Source: Marinarcus sediminis
GTDB taxonomy: Bacteria; Campylobacterota; Campylobacteria; Campylobacterales; Arcobacteraceae
Length of the DNA stretch: 64,000 nucleotides
Direction of reading: 5' to 3'
Assembly: GCF_048571275.1 (NCBI RefSeq)
Contig: NZ_CP182357.1
Location: forward strand, 992,001 to 1,056,000
Shown one piece after another: positions 18,595-27,962 of this stretch. How positions within the stretch are numbered: position 1 is the stretch's first letter; each line of letters starts with the position of its first letter. The notes beneath the pieces are model-generated. The model was given only the letters and a program-made list of their open reading frames with translations, was not told the origin of the DNA and did no database searches. The translations under genes were made by a program, and so were the position numbers.

Positions 18595-19662
18595 ATGTCT
18601 AAATATTCACAACTAAAAATATTTCATTTTAAAGATAAAATAGATTCTCTACCTAAAGAGAATAAAAATATAAAACCTCCTTTACATATTAGAATTAAAC
18701 CAACTAATGTATGTAATCATGATTGCTGGTATTGTTCTTATAAATTAAGTGATGTTCAGTTAGGTCAAGATATGGTTGAAAGAGATTTTATCCCTGAAGA
18801 TAAAATGATGGAAATTATTGATGATTGTGTTGACATGGGAGTTAAAGCTATTACTTTTAGTGGTGGGGGTGAACCATTTGTTTATAAACATTTTCTAAAA
18901 ACAATACAAAAGTTAGTAAAATATCCTATAAAATTTGCATCTTTGACAAATGGATCAAGATTAAAAGGTGAAGTTGCAGAACTTTTTGCTAAACATGGTA
19001 CATGGGTTCGTGTCTCAATTGATGGATGGGATGATGAAAGTTATTCTGAATATAGAAGAACAGGTAAAAAAGAGTTTTCAAAAATTTTACAGAATATGAA
19101 AGATTTTAAAGCATATGGAGGGAGATGTGCTTTAGGAGTTAGTTTTATAATTGATAATAAAAATTATGAACATATTTATGAATTTATAAAATTAATTAAA
19201 TCAACTGGTGTAGATAGTATAAAGATTTCACCATGTATTGTAGATAATGATGGTAAAAAAAATAATGAATATCATAAACCAATTTATAATGAAGTTAAAA
19301 GACAGACATTAGAAGCAATTAAAGATTTTCAAGATGAAAGTTTTGAAATATATGATTCATATCATTTACTTGAAGAAAAGTTTGATAAAGATTATGATTG
19401 GTGTCCTTATTCTCAAATACTACCTATAATTGGAGCAGATTTAAATATATATCCATGCCAAGATAAAGCTTATAACTTAGAAAATGGTTTAGTTGGAACT
19501 ATTAAAGATAAAAGCTTAAAAGAATTTTGGTTTAATGATAAAGATAAATTTTTTAAAATTAATCCAAAATGTCATTGTAATAATCATTGTGTTGCAAATA
19601 CAAAAAATAAAATGATTTTAGATTATTTAAATACTGATAATGAACATATTGAATTTGTATAA
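18595..19662 (+). CDS. Radical SAM/SPASM protein (D)
   Basis: 355 aa. The cluster motif is C40-x3-C44-x2-C47 (CNHDCWYC), with FSGGGEP at 88-94. The C-terminal CPYSQ, YPCQDK and CHCNNHC cysteines fit a SPASM auxiliary cluster. It is paralogous in layout to the protein at 13486, with the same x-CNH-x-C core and an EHIEFV ending, although the two genes differ clearly in base composition. AAAGGT precedes the ATG. Confidence 0.83.
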   Translation: MSKYSQLKIFHFKDKIDSLPKENKNIKPPLHIRIKPTNVCNHDCWYCSYKLSDVQLGQDMVERDFIPEDKMMEIIDDCVDMGVKAITFSGGGEPFVYKHFLKTIQKLVKYPIKFASLTNGSRLKGEVAELFAKHGTWVRVSIDGWDDESYSEYRRTGKKEFSKILQNMKDFKAYGGRCALGVSFIIDNKNYEHIYEFIKLIKSTGVDSIKISPCIVDNDGKKNNEYHKPIYNEVKRQTLEAIKDFQDESFEIYDSYHLLEEKFDKDYDWCPYSQILPIIGADLNIYPCQDKAYNLENGLVGTIKDKSLKEFWFNDKDKFFKINPKCHCNNHCVANTKNKMILDYLNTDNEHIEFV

Positions 19663-19676
19663 GTTAGGAGAATTTC

Positions 19677-20798
19677 GTGAATAAAAAAAGTGCAGTTGTA
19701 GTAGGTGGTGGATTCGCAGGAATAACAATGTCTTATTTTTTGAAACAAAAAGGTTTCGATGTAACAATTTTAGAAGCTTCAAAAGAGATTGGAGGTGGAT
19801 GTAGAACATATTTTTATCATAATCATCCATATACATTTGGTCCTCATCATTTATTAGTAAAAGTAAATGAAATGTTTGTTTTAGAGTTTTATGAAAAATT
19901 TTTAGAAATGAAACAACTTGATCATAGACTTTTAACTTTTGTAGAACAGGATAGTAGTTTTTACGGTTATCCTATTCATGAAGATGATATATCAAAAATG
20001 CCAGATTCTGATAAAATATATGCAGAAATTGAGGCATGTGATGAAGAAAAAGCTAAAAATGCTACAAATTTTGAAGAGTTTTGGATAAATAGTATAGGAC
20101 CTACTTTATATGAAAAATATATACATAGGTATTCTGAAAAAATGTGGCAAATTTATAATAACCAAGAATTAGATATTTTTAGTTATTCTCCTAAAGGAGC
20201 AGCAATTAAAAAGGGTTCTAGAACTTGTTTTGAAGGTGTTGTTAATATATATTATCCGACAGATATAAATGGGTATAACAATATGTTTGATGCTTTAGTT
20301 GAAGATTGTGAAGTTAAATATGAAACCCCAGTAACTAAGTTTGATCTAAATAATAAGAGAGTATTTGCAAATGGTACATGGTATGAAGGAGATGTAATTA
20401 TAAATACAGCTTCTCTTGATTTTGTATTTAATTATTGTTATGGTGAATTGAGATATATAGGTAGAGAATTTACAAAAATTATATTACCTGTTAAGTATGC
20501 ATTTGGAGAAAAGCCACACTTTTTGCATTATGCTGGAAGTGAAGAATATACCAGAATTGTTGAATATAAAAAGATGACGGGATATGAATCGGATGATACT
20601 TTAATAATTATTGAAAAACCAAGTTTTAAAAATAAACTTTATCCATACGTGACAAAAGCAGATATTCAAAAAGCAGAAAAATATAAAGCATTGATACCAG
20701 AAGGGTGTTATTCTATTGGTAGAATGGGAAAATATCATTATGACAATATGGATCAAATTGTTAAAGATTGTATGGAGTTAATTAAAGAAATTGATTAG
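19677..20798 (+). CDS. UDP-galactopyranose mutase-like flavoenzyme
   Basis: 373 aa, close to the length of Glf. FAD-binding VVVGGGFAGITM at the N-terminus, then LEASKEIGGGCRT and YTFGPHHL, where Glf has a comparable Gly-His segment. Later blocks SEKMWQIYN, GSRTCFEG and YYPTDINGYNNMF follow the Glf order. The active-site residues are not clearly conserved, so it may be a mutase on another nucleotide sugar or another flavin-dependent sugar enzyme. GTG start with TAGGAG upstream. Confidence 0.7.
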   Translation: MNKKSAVVVGGGFAGITMSYFLKQKGFDVTILEASKEIGGGCRTYFYHNHPYTFGPHHLLVKVNEMFVLEFYEKFLEMKQLDHRLLTFVEQDSSFYGYPIHEDDISKMPDSDKIYAEIEACDEEKAKNATNFEEFWINSIGPTLYEKYIHRYSEKMWQIYNNQELDIFSYSPKGAAIKKGSRTCFEGVVNIYYPTDINGYNNMFDALVEDCEVKYETPVTKFDLNNKRVFANGTWYEGDVIINTASLDFVFNYCYGELRYIGREFTKIILPVKYAFGEKPHFLHYAGSEEYTRIVEYKKMTGYESDDTLIIIEKPSFKNKLYPYVTKADIQKAEKYKALIPEGCYSIGRMGKYHYDNMDQIVKDCMELIKEID

Positions 20799-20816
20799 AT
20801 GATAGAAGGTGAATAA

Positions 20817-22058
20817 TTGTTTAATATATTAAAAAACTATAATGAAAAGTTAGTATTTGTTGGTGCTGGGAATTATGCTAATTATTGTCAACAACAATTA
20901 AAAGATAACTATGTGGATATTTGGAACAAGATAGCTTACTTTATGGATGATAATTATTTAAATATAAAGTATATGTCCAAAGATGTATGTCCTATTGTTA
21001 AAGATAGTGATGAGAATACAGTGTATGTTATATTATCTATATACCTAGATGCGTGTAAAATACTGATGACTAAACTATTATCTTTAGGAATTCCTATCAG
21101 AAATATAATAATTTTAAACAAAGATGCACTTCCAATATTAAATAATATTATTAATTTAACAAATGAAAAATTTTATATATGTGAATTAGGTGCGGCGGGG
21201 AATACCATACCCATAAATACTATAGTTGATAATGTAGATAAAAGTAGATACACTATTTTTGGATTTGATCCTGATGAAAATGAGTGTAAAAGAAAAGAAA
21301 GTAGTTCTTATAGGGCATATCCAAGTATGGTAGATGAAAAAACGGGAAATAAAAGAAAAGTATATCAAATAAAACAAAATGGACATTTGACTTTTTATCC
21401 CCCTAATTTAGATAATATGAAGAGTTATAAATTTTTTGGAGATAAGCATATTGATTTTGCATTGTATGATGAATTTTTTTATGAAAATACAATTTCTTTA
21501 GATGATTGGAAAAAGAAATTAAATGTTAAAGAAATTGATTATATGTATATAAATGTAGATAGTGCAGAGTTCCATGTATTAAAGGGAGCTAGACAATTAT
21601 TGAAAAAAGTTTCTTTAGTGGAAGTAGAAGTTTATTTTAATCATCATTTTATATCACAGCCATTATATGGTGAAGTTGATACCATATTGAGAAATGAAGG
21701 ATTTCAGGTATTGGATTTTTACGGTGCACATAGATTAAAACCTAAAAATAGTCCTTTTAATTTTAATGATGGATTATTGTTACATATGAATGCAATATAT
21801 TATAAACCATTAGAAAATATAGCTTCCTTGTTAGATTATAACAGAGTATTAAGACAGATTGGAATATTAGAGATAAAAGGATTTAATAATTTAGCTTTTT
21901 CAATACTTTATGCTACATATAAAAATATATCTAAAAATAATAAAGAGTTAAAAGATATATTTTTTTCAATTTTGAAAAATACATATGAAATTTATTCATT
22001 AAAGTTTAATTATGAAACTACTTTCAATGATTTTATGAAAAAGGATAAATGTGGATAA
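20817..22058 (+). CDS. FkbM-type methyltransferase with N-terminal Rossmann module
   Basis: 413 aa. Residues ~10-105 form a small nucleotide-binding-like module (KLVFVGAGNYANYC ... VYVILSIYLDACK). Residues ~120-310 carry an FkbM-family methyltransferase: YICELGAAGNTIP, IFGFDPDENECK, YMYINVDSAEFHVLKGA and VEVEVYF. FkbM proteins O-methylate sugars and polyketides. TTG start with AAGGTGA upstream. The last ~100 residues are helical and unassigned. It overlaps the following methyltransferase gene by 8 bases. Confidence 0.75.
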   Translation: MFNILKNYNEKLVFVGAGNYANYCQQQLKDNYVDIWNKIAYFMDDNYLNIKYMSKDVCPIVKDSDENTVYVILSIYLDACKILMTKLLSLGIPIRNIIILNKDALPILNNIINLTNEKFYICELGAAGNTIPINTIVDNVDKSRYTIFGFDPDENECKRKESSSYRAYPSMVDEKTGNKRKVYQIKQNGHLTFYPPNLDNMKSYKFFGDKHIDFALYDEFFYENTISLDDWKKKLNVKEIDYMYINVDSAEFHVLKGARQLLKKVSLVEVEVYFNHHFISQPLYGEVDTILRNEGFQVLDFYGAHRLKPKNSPFNFNDGLLLHMNAIYYKPLENIASLLDYNRVLRQIGILEIKGFNNLAFSILYATYKNISKNNKELKDIFFSILKNTYEIYSLKFNYETTFNDFMKKDKCG

Positions 22059-23661
22059 TTTTAATGAAGTAAGAAATTATTTTGAAAAAATTAGATACTG
22101 CATGGTGGTTAATAATACAGATTCTCTAAATGACTACTCATTGAAGACAATGACTTATTTTCTATCAAATAAGGAAGAGAGTAATTTAATTTATTATAAA
22201 CTAGAAGATATTATTAACAATTTTACAAGTAATCTTATATTTAAAATAAAATTGTTTTTTGATAATTCAATAAAATTAGAAATTGATTCAAATTCTTTAA
22301 CACAATTTTTTATTAAAATTAATAAAAATAGTTATTTACTCGCTTTTGATCAAAATAAGAATTTATTAAAAATAGAATTTGAGTTTTATAATTTTATATT
22401 ATTAAATAACAAAAAATTAGAAATGAAAGATATTGTTTCTAGAATAAATTTTAATCAAGAACAATTTAAAGAGTTGTGTATATTTTTATCTGAATATAAT
22501 CAAGAAATTAAGTTTTTAGAATCTGCAGTTGGTAAATTTGATAATAAATGTCCATTATGTGGGGATACGCATTTAAACAAATTGTATAATAAAATACATA
22601 AATTTAGGAATGAAAATAGTTATCAACTTGATATTAATGTATGTACTCAATGTAAGTTTACTTTTCTTCAACAAGCCTATAGTAGTGCATATGAAGAACT
22701 ATCTCGAATCCATTATTCCACAGATAAATACAATGTTTCTGCCCTTTCAAATAGTTCAAAAATGCAAATTATTATTTCTCAAATAAAGAGATTTTTTTCA
22801 CCAACAGAAAAAATAAAAATATTAGAAATAGGTAGTGCTACGGGCATGCTTTTAAAAGAAATAAAAAAAGAATTTCCAAATTCTGAAATAATTTGTATAG
22901 AGCCTAATAACTTAGAGACAGATGTATTTACTATAAATAGTTTTTATGATGAAAATATTTTTTCAAATAAATTTGATTTTATTGTTATGCAACAAGTTTT
23001 TGAGCATTTGACATATCCAATAAAATATCTAAACTCTTTTAAAAAACTTTTAACTTCAAAAGGTGTGATTTGCATTGAAGTTCCTTATGTGATAAATAAT
23101 ATGAAATATTGTGTAGAAGATTTTTCATTTGAGCATGTGAGTTATTTCTCTAAATCAACTATAGTAAAATTAGCGAATGAAGTAGGTATTGATATTGTAG
23201 CACTTGATGATTCAAAATTTCTGACAGTGTGTTTTTCAAATGGATATAAATCTATAGAGGTATTAGAAGATGAACCTGATATTGTACCTATGATTGAAAG
23301 GTTTAATCAGAATAAAAATAAATTAATTGAATCAATAAAAAACAGATATGATATTCAGAAAATAATTTTTTATGGTGTAGGAAGACACTTTATGTTTCTT
23401 GTAAATGAATTGGAAGAATACTTAAAAAATAAAGAATTATATTATTTTGATGATGCATATACAGAAGACTATGAGATGACACATAATTTACCAAGAGCAG
23501 AATCATTAGAAAGTGATGCTTTAATTATCTTATCAACAGGAGATAGTGCTGCTAGAGAAAAAATTTTGGAAAAGATTAAAAATATGCAAATTAATGCTGT
23601 TGTTGTCAATGCCTGGGAAAAAATTTATGATTTTACACAGGAAAATAAATTTAGAATTTGA
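22051..23661 (+). CDS. Zinc-ribbon C-methyltransferase-like protein
   Basis: 536 aa. An N-terminal part of ~165 residues is unrecognised. Then comes a Cys pair set CPLCGD ... CTQCKF (zinc ribbon as in sugar C-methyltransferases of the TylC3/NovU type), a class I SAM domain (ILEIGSATGMLLKEI, VMQQVFEHL, IEVPYV) and a C-terminal Rossmann module (KIIFYGVGRHFMFL, YYFDDAY, ALIILSTGDSAA). The layout suggests methylation of a keto-sugar nucleotide. GTG start with AAGGA upstream. Confidence 0.72.
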   Translation: MDNFNEVRNYFEKIRYCMVVNNTDSLNDYSLKTMTYFLSNKEESNLIYYKLEDIINNFTSNLIFKIKLFFDNSIKLEIDSNSLTQFFIKINKNSYLLAFDQNKNLLKIEFEFYNFILLNNKKLEMKDIVSRINFNQEQFKELCIFLSEYNQEIKFLESAVGKFDNKCPLCGDTHLNKLYNKIHKFRNENSYQLDINVCTQCKFTFLQQAYSSAYEELSRIHYSTDKYNVSALSNSSKMQIIISQIKRFFSPTEKIKILEIGSATGMLLKEIKKEFPNSEIICIEPNNLETDVFTINSFYDENIFSNKFDFIVMQQVFEHLTYPIKYLNSFKKLLTSKGVICIEVPYVINNMKYCVEDFSFEHVSYFSKSTIVKLANEVGIDIVALDDSKFLTVCFSNGYKSIEVLEDEPDIVPMIERFNQNKNKLIESIKNRYDIQKIIFYGVGRHFMFLVNELEEYLKNKELYYFDDAYTEDYEMTHNLPRAESLESDALIILSTGDSAAREKILEKIKNMQINAVVVNAWEKIYDFTQENKFRI

Positions 23662-23668
23662 TTGAATA

Positions 23669-23700
23669 GTATAAAATATTTTTATTGCACTAATGTAAAA
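23669..23700 (+). promoter_or_regulatory. Weak internal promoter candidate
   Basis: The 47-base gap is larger than its neighbours and contains TATAAA at 23670-23675 before the next gene. In DNA this AT-rich such hexamers arise by chance, so this is only a candidate. Confidence 0.2.
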
Positions 23701-23708
23701 GGTAGAAA

Positions 23709-25313
23709 ATGGATGAGTTAAAAAAATATTGTATAAATCATGATATTTTACATGAGTATATTTATGAACGTTCACCTGAAATTGTTGCATCTTTTATAAA
23801 AAATAAGTTGATGGATAAAAAAATATTATTTTATGGTGATGGAGGGCATTCTTTAGAAGTTATATCTTTACTCAATTCTCATTTAAATATTTTGGGTGTT
23901 ATCGAAACATTGAATAAAGATGAGTATTTTAATAATTCTGATTTTGGTTCTTTACCTATATATAAAATTTGTGATATAAAAAATTTAACTTTTGATTTTA
24001 TAATTGTTCTAGGTTATTGGACAGAAAAGTTATTAAATGAATTTATAGAAAAAAATAATTTGCCATTAAATAAAGTATTGAATATTTATAAAGAAAAGGA
24101 TATTCAGAAATTAAATAAGGAAAAATTATTAAAACAAATAAGAAAAAATTTTATAACAAATGAAAAAAAAAGTTTAGCAATAATTTTACGTTGGGATAAT
24201 AGGGATCCTATTACTATGTCTTCTTTTGAATTATCAAAAGAATATAGATTAACTAAAATTTATCTTACTTCTAACAATATTGAAGAAGAAAATCAATTTT
24301 TTGATAATGTAATTTGTTGTAATAATAATGGAAGTTATTATGAATTACTTTTGGAAGAATTAGAATTTGATGTTGTTATATTTAATAATGTAGATACACG
24401 TGGAATAAATTTGGCTTATTATTCAATGTTAAAAATTAAAACAAAAAATAGAAGTAAATTCTTTTTTACTACTACTGAGGATTCATTTGGATATTTGACG
24501 CCTTTTACAAATGAAGATTATAAAGGTATGATTATTGGAATTGATGATGAATATGTAGAGTGTTCTAAAAAATCTTATTTATCAATTTTATCTGATGGTG
24601 ACGGCTATATAACTAATATTACAGGACCAATTTTGAATAAAATAAAAAAGGTTTGTTTTAATCCTCTTTTTTATATGCATTTTGTTGAAGAAAAATATTT
24701 TATTGATAGTAGTAATATTGATTATGATAGTAATTTAAAATTTGTATTTACTGGAGCAGTGAGAGTTTTAGAAAAAAATGATCATAGAGTATTACAAGGA
24801 CAAGATTTATTCAAAGTGTTTTCAAAATTAACTGAATATTTAGATTGTTCTGTAGATGTCTGGAGTTCTCAATTCATTGCGGAACAAACAAAAAATGATC
24901 TATATGTAAATAATAATATTTATATTCATGATTTTATAGTTCATAGCAAAATTGTTGAAACTATATCTTCATATCATTTTGGAGTTATAAGTAGGAGTTT
25001 TGATATGACAGATGATGTAGCAGAATTGTTTAGAGAACATGATAAATCACATATTTTTGCTAAATTTATGACATATATTGCGGCAGGACTTCCTATTATT
25101 GTTCAGGATAGATGTAGTGCAATTAGTAATATTGTTGAAAAATATAATATAGGCATTGTTTTTAAAATGGAAAATATTAGTAATCTAAAAAATATAATTA
25201 ATAATATAAACTATGGGCAAATGAGAAAGAATGTAAGGAGTTTTCAATTGTATTATCTGAATAGTAATCCTCCTCTACAATTAAAAAATTATTTATTAAA
25301 TAATAGGAAATAA
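23709..25313 (+). CDS. Glycosyltransferase with N-terminal Rossmann module (paralogue 1)
   Basis: 534 aa. Residues ~35-130 are a nucleotide-binding-like module (KKILFYGDGGHSLEVI, FIIVLGYWTEKL). The rest looks like a GT-B glycosyltransferase, ending in a typical acceptor/donor region KFMTYIAAGLPIIVQ and YNIGIVFK. The protein at 30000 has the same layout with matching motifs (KKILFYGDGSHTKEVI, YIILLGYW, KIATYICAGLPIIVS), so the two are likely duplicates that diverged. Donor and acceptor are unknown. Confidence 0.66.
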   Translation: MDELKKYCINHDILHEYIYERSPEIVASFIKNKLMDKKILFYGDGGHSLEVISLLNSHLNILGVIETLNKDEYFNNSDFGSLPIYKICDIKNLTFDFIIVLGYWTEKLLNEFIEKNNLPLNKVLNIYKEKDIQKLNKEKLLKQIRKNFITNEKKSLAIILRWDNRDPITMSSFELSKEYRLTKIYLTSNNIEEENQFFDNVICCNNNGSYYELLLEELEFDVVIFNNVDTRGINLAYYSMLKIKTKNRSKFFFTTTEDSFGYLTPFTNEDYKGMIIGIDDEYVECSKKSYLSILSDGDGYITNITGPILNKIKKVCFNPLFYMHFVEEKYFIDSSNIDYDSNLKFVFTGAVRVLEKNDHRVLQGQDLFKVFSKLTEYLDCSVDVWSSQFIAEQTKNDLYVNNNIYIHDFIVHSKIVETISSYHFGVISRSFDMTDDVAELFREHDKSHIFAKFMTYIAAGLPIIVQDRCSAISNIVEKYNIGIVFKMENISNLKNIINNINYGQMRKNVRSFQLYYLNSNPPLQLKNYLLNNRK

Positions 25314-25314
25314 A

Positions 25315-26022
25315 ATGATAAAGAATAATTGTATTAAAGAGTATATTTCTGAAGTAAATTTACTAATAGAAATTCTAGAATGTAAAAATAAAAGCAAATA
25401 TATAAAATTAAATAATAATTCTTATGTAACTATAGGAATAGACTTAAAAGAAATAGATGTTGAAGATAATTATTTTAATTTCTTAGTAGAGGTATTAACG
25501 ACTTGTTCTAATATAAAATTATTAATAAATAATAATCAAAAGATATATGATATTCTTTTGAAAAAGGGATTTGAAAAAAAACTTATAATTGTCAATATGA
25601 ATATTTTAGAGTATATACAAATGTCAGATATTTTAATAGTTAAACAAAGATCTTTACATATATATTTAACAAAGATTGAAAAATGTACTTTATTTTATCC
25701 AGGAAGTAATAAATCTTTATATGAATCTTTAGTAGATGGTTTTTCTAAAAAACAGAAATATTATTTTAATTATAAACAAGAAGAAGGGATTGTTTTAGAA
25801 ACATATATGGATGTTATGAAATTTTATTACAAGGATACTCTTCCTGAAGATGAGTACCAAAAGTTAATTGATTCAAAATCCATTCATAATGAGTACCTTT
25901 TAGAAAGACTTAAATTAATAATTCAATACCCAAAATTTAGAGAAAGAGTAGTTAAACAAGCATTAATTGAGTATAAATATTTTGCTCTTGGTAGAGAAAA
26001 ATCAATTTTAGAGGTACTATAA
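25315..26022 (+). CDS. Hypothetical protein (235 aa) beside a TagB/F-like gene
   Basis: Not recognised. 235 aa, soluble, rich in Ile, Lys and Asn, with alternating beta-like segments (IKLLINNNQKIYD, KKLIIVNMNILEY, DILIVKQRS) that suggest a Rossmann-like or GT-B half domain, then helices. It starts 1 base after the upstream glycosyltransferase stop and ends 2 bases before the next gene, so it belongs to the operon. I looked for a PAPS-binding sulfotransferase loop and did not see one. Confidence 0.6.
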   Translation: MIKNNCIKEYISEVNLLIEILECKNKSKYIKLNNNSYVTIGIDLKEIDVEDNYFNFLVEVLTTCSNIKLLINNNQKIYDILLKKGFEKKLIIVNMNILEYIQMSDILIVKQRSLHIYLTKIEKCTLFYPGSNKSLYESLVDGFSKKQKYYFNYKQEEGIVLETYMDVMKFYYKDTLPEDEYQKLIDSKSIHNEYLLERLKLIIQYPKFRERVVKQALIEYKYFALGREKSILEVL

Positions 26023-26024
26023 TA

Positions 26025-27476
26025 GTGGTGTTTTTAGGTAAAAACAAGAGAATAAAAAAACTGAAAGATGTTTTGATTTTATATAAGATAAAAAAGTTAA
26101 AATTAATATTTGATGAAAATTTAAATAATATTCCAATTGAACACAAAGTTTATATATTGTGTTTTGATATGGATAAAAATTTAGAAATAAAAGATTTTTT
26201 ATTACAAAAAATTGGAGATGAAATAAAAATTGTTCTTTTAAATAATAAATATATAATTAAACTATTTTATTATCATTTATTATTTCTAACAAATATTTCA
26301 ATTGAAGAACATATTGAAATATTTTTACCTTTAAATAAAGAAAAATATAGAAAAGTATTACATAATATTTTAAAAATTAAAAGTTTTCAGTATGAATTAG
26401 TTTTTGACAATACCATACCAATGTATGAAAGTAGCTTTGGTGAGATACCTAATTTATTAAAAAATGATAATGTAGCAGTTTTAGATAGAGAAAGAAAATC
26501 AAAATTGCTATCAACTTCAATTGTCATTCCTAAAGAGATAAATAGGAATAATAAAGTATTAGAGTTCATATCTCCATCAAATATTTTTTTTACATCATCT
26601 AGCAAAAATTTTTCAGAAGGTGTAAAAAGTGTTAGTATCCCCCATAGTTTAATATTAAAGCCTATTTCTAAAGAAATTTTAGTAAGAAATTTTTTATTAG
26701 CTGATTACATATGTTTACCAACACAGACACAGTTTAAGTATGTAAAAAATTTAATGATTGAAAATTTAGATAAAATAAATAAACAACTTTGTTTAATTCC
26801 TTTAGGATATCCAAAATTGGAAAAATTAGAAAAAGATTTAGTTTCAAGCTATAATAATGAAAAAAATGCAATTTGTTATGCTCCTACTTTATTAACTCAT
26901 AATGATGAATTTTTAGCTACTTTGAGTTTAAAGAATGGAATTGAAATCATTGATTTTTTATTAAATAATTTTGAGTATAACGTTATTTTTAGACCGCACC
27001 CACTAATTATACAAAGTGAAGTCAATGGTAAACAATATGTATTAGATATTCTTAAAACTTTTGGAAACAATCCACGATTTATTTATGATGATAGTTCTTA
27101 TTATGCTGAAACATTTTCTAAAACGTTGGTAATGATATCTGATTTTTCAAGTACAATGCAAACATTTGCATTTGCAACATTACAACCATTTATAGCATTG
27201 TCTAATTCTAATTTTGATAAACTATATTATAATACATTTAATGATGAAGATATAAGACTAAATTGTGGTTTAGTAGTTAATACGTTAGAAGAACTAAAAA
27301 AGAAATTCAAGTATTTGGTTAATAATATGGGTATATATAAACAGAAAATTCTAGAGTATAAAAATAATGAATTATTTAATTTGAATTGTAGTTCTGAATA
27401 TATAGCCAATAATTTAATTTATATAAAAAATAATATCAAAAATAGTGATTGGTATTATTTGAAATTTGACGAATAA
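26025..27476 (+). CDS. CDP-glycerol glycerophosphotransferase (TagB/F)-like GT-B protein
   Basis: 483 aa. The C-terminal half has the features of the TagB/TagF polyol-phosphate transferase fold: AICYAPTLLTH, VIFRPHPL (conserved Arg-x-His-Pro), a DDSS.YAE segment and MISDFSSTMQTFAF (the SD-x3-T type motif). It may transfer a polyol-phosphate or sugar to a glycan. Either of two adjacent GTGs could start it, with GAGG upstream. It is in the same reading frame as the next gene, separated by one TAA. Confidence 0.66.
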   Translation: MVFLGKNKRIKKLKDVLILYKIKKLKLIFDENLNNIPIEHKVYILCFDMDKNLEIKDFLLQKIGDEIKIVLLNNKYIIKLFYYHLLFLTNISIEEHIEIFLPLNKEKYRKVLHNILKIKSFQYELVFDNTIPMYESSFGEIPNLLKNDNVAVLDRERKSKLLSTSIVIPKEINRNNKVLEFISPSNIFFTSSSKNFSEGVKSVSIPHSLILKPISKEILVRNFLLADYICLPTQTQFKYVKNLMIENLDKINKQLCLIPLGYPKLEKLEKDLVSSYNNEKNAICYAPTLLTHNDEFLATLSLKNGIEIIDFLLNNFEYNVIFRPHPLIIQSEVNGKQYVLDILKTFGNNPRFIYDDSSYYAETFSKTLVMISDFSSTMQTFAFATLQPFIALSNSNFDKLYYNTFNDEDIRLNCGLVVNTLEELKKKFKYLVNNMGIYKQKILEYKNNELFNLNCSSEYIANNLIYIKNNIKNSDWYYLKFDE

Positions 27477-27485
27477 GGATATAAT

Positions 27486-27962
27486 ATAGTAGTTTGGTTA
27501 TTAGGGATAAGTGGTTCTGGAAAGACTACTTTAGGTAAGAAACTAAAAGAATATTTTGATGAAAAAAATATAAATAGTTATATTATTGATGGAGACAATG
27601 TTCGTTCTTTTTATGAAAATGATTTAGGATATGGTGTAGAAGAACGTAAAGCAAATGTTAAACGTATATTATTCAGTGCATATGTTTTGGAACAAAATGG
27701 TATTATTCCCATTGTATGTAATATTTCACCTTTTCAAGAACTAAGAGATTTTTCAAAAGTTAAATTTGATGACTATAAAGAAATTTATCTAAAAAGAAAT
27801 CAAGAAGACATATTAAATAAAGATGAAATCTATAGTCAAGATAATGTAGTTGGTAAAGATATGAAATTTGAAGAGCCAAATAATCCTTTTTTAATAGTAG
27901 ATACATCTAAATACAGCATTGAAGAGAGTTTAATAATAATTACAAGAAAGTTAGGATTATGA
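27486..27962 (+). CDS. cysC: Adenylylsulfate (APS) kinase with an apparent ATA start
   Basis: Phosphorylates APS to PAPS. 158 aa: the P-loop GISGSGKTT at residues 7-15, IDGDNVR, DLGYGVEERKANVKR and ICNISPF-type IVCNISPFQELRDF are the CysC signatures in order. Between the in-frame TAA at 27474-27476 and the P-loop there is no ATG, GTG or TTG; the first is a TTG at 27687, far past the P-loop. AAGGA (27475-27479) is correctly spaced for ATA 27486, which would give the family-typical N-terminus xVVWLLGISGSGKT. It overlaps sat by 4 bases (ATGA). Confidence 0.85.
   Translation: MVVWLLGISGSGKTTLGKKLKEYFDEKNINSYIIDGDNVRSFYENDLGYGVEERKANVKRILFSAYVLEQNGIIPIVCNISPFQELRDFSKVKFDDYKEIYLKRNQEDILNKDEIYSQDNVVGKDMKFEEPNNPFLIVDTSKYSIEESLIIITRKLGL

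Noticed and set aside
27687..27962. A short 91-aa ORF starting at TTG 27687
   Set aside because: It is the C-terminal half of the APS kinase, which clearly begins upstream with its P-loop.
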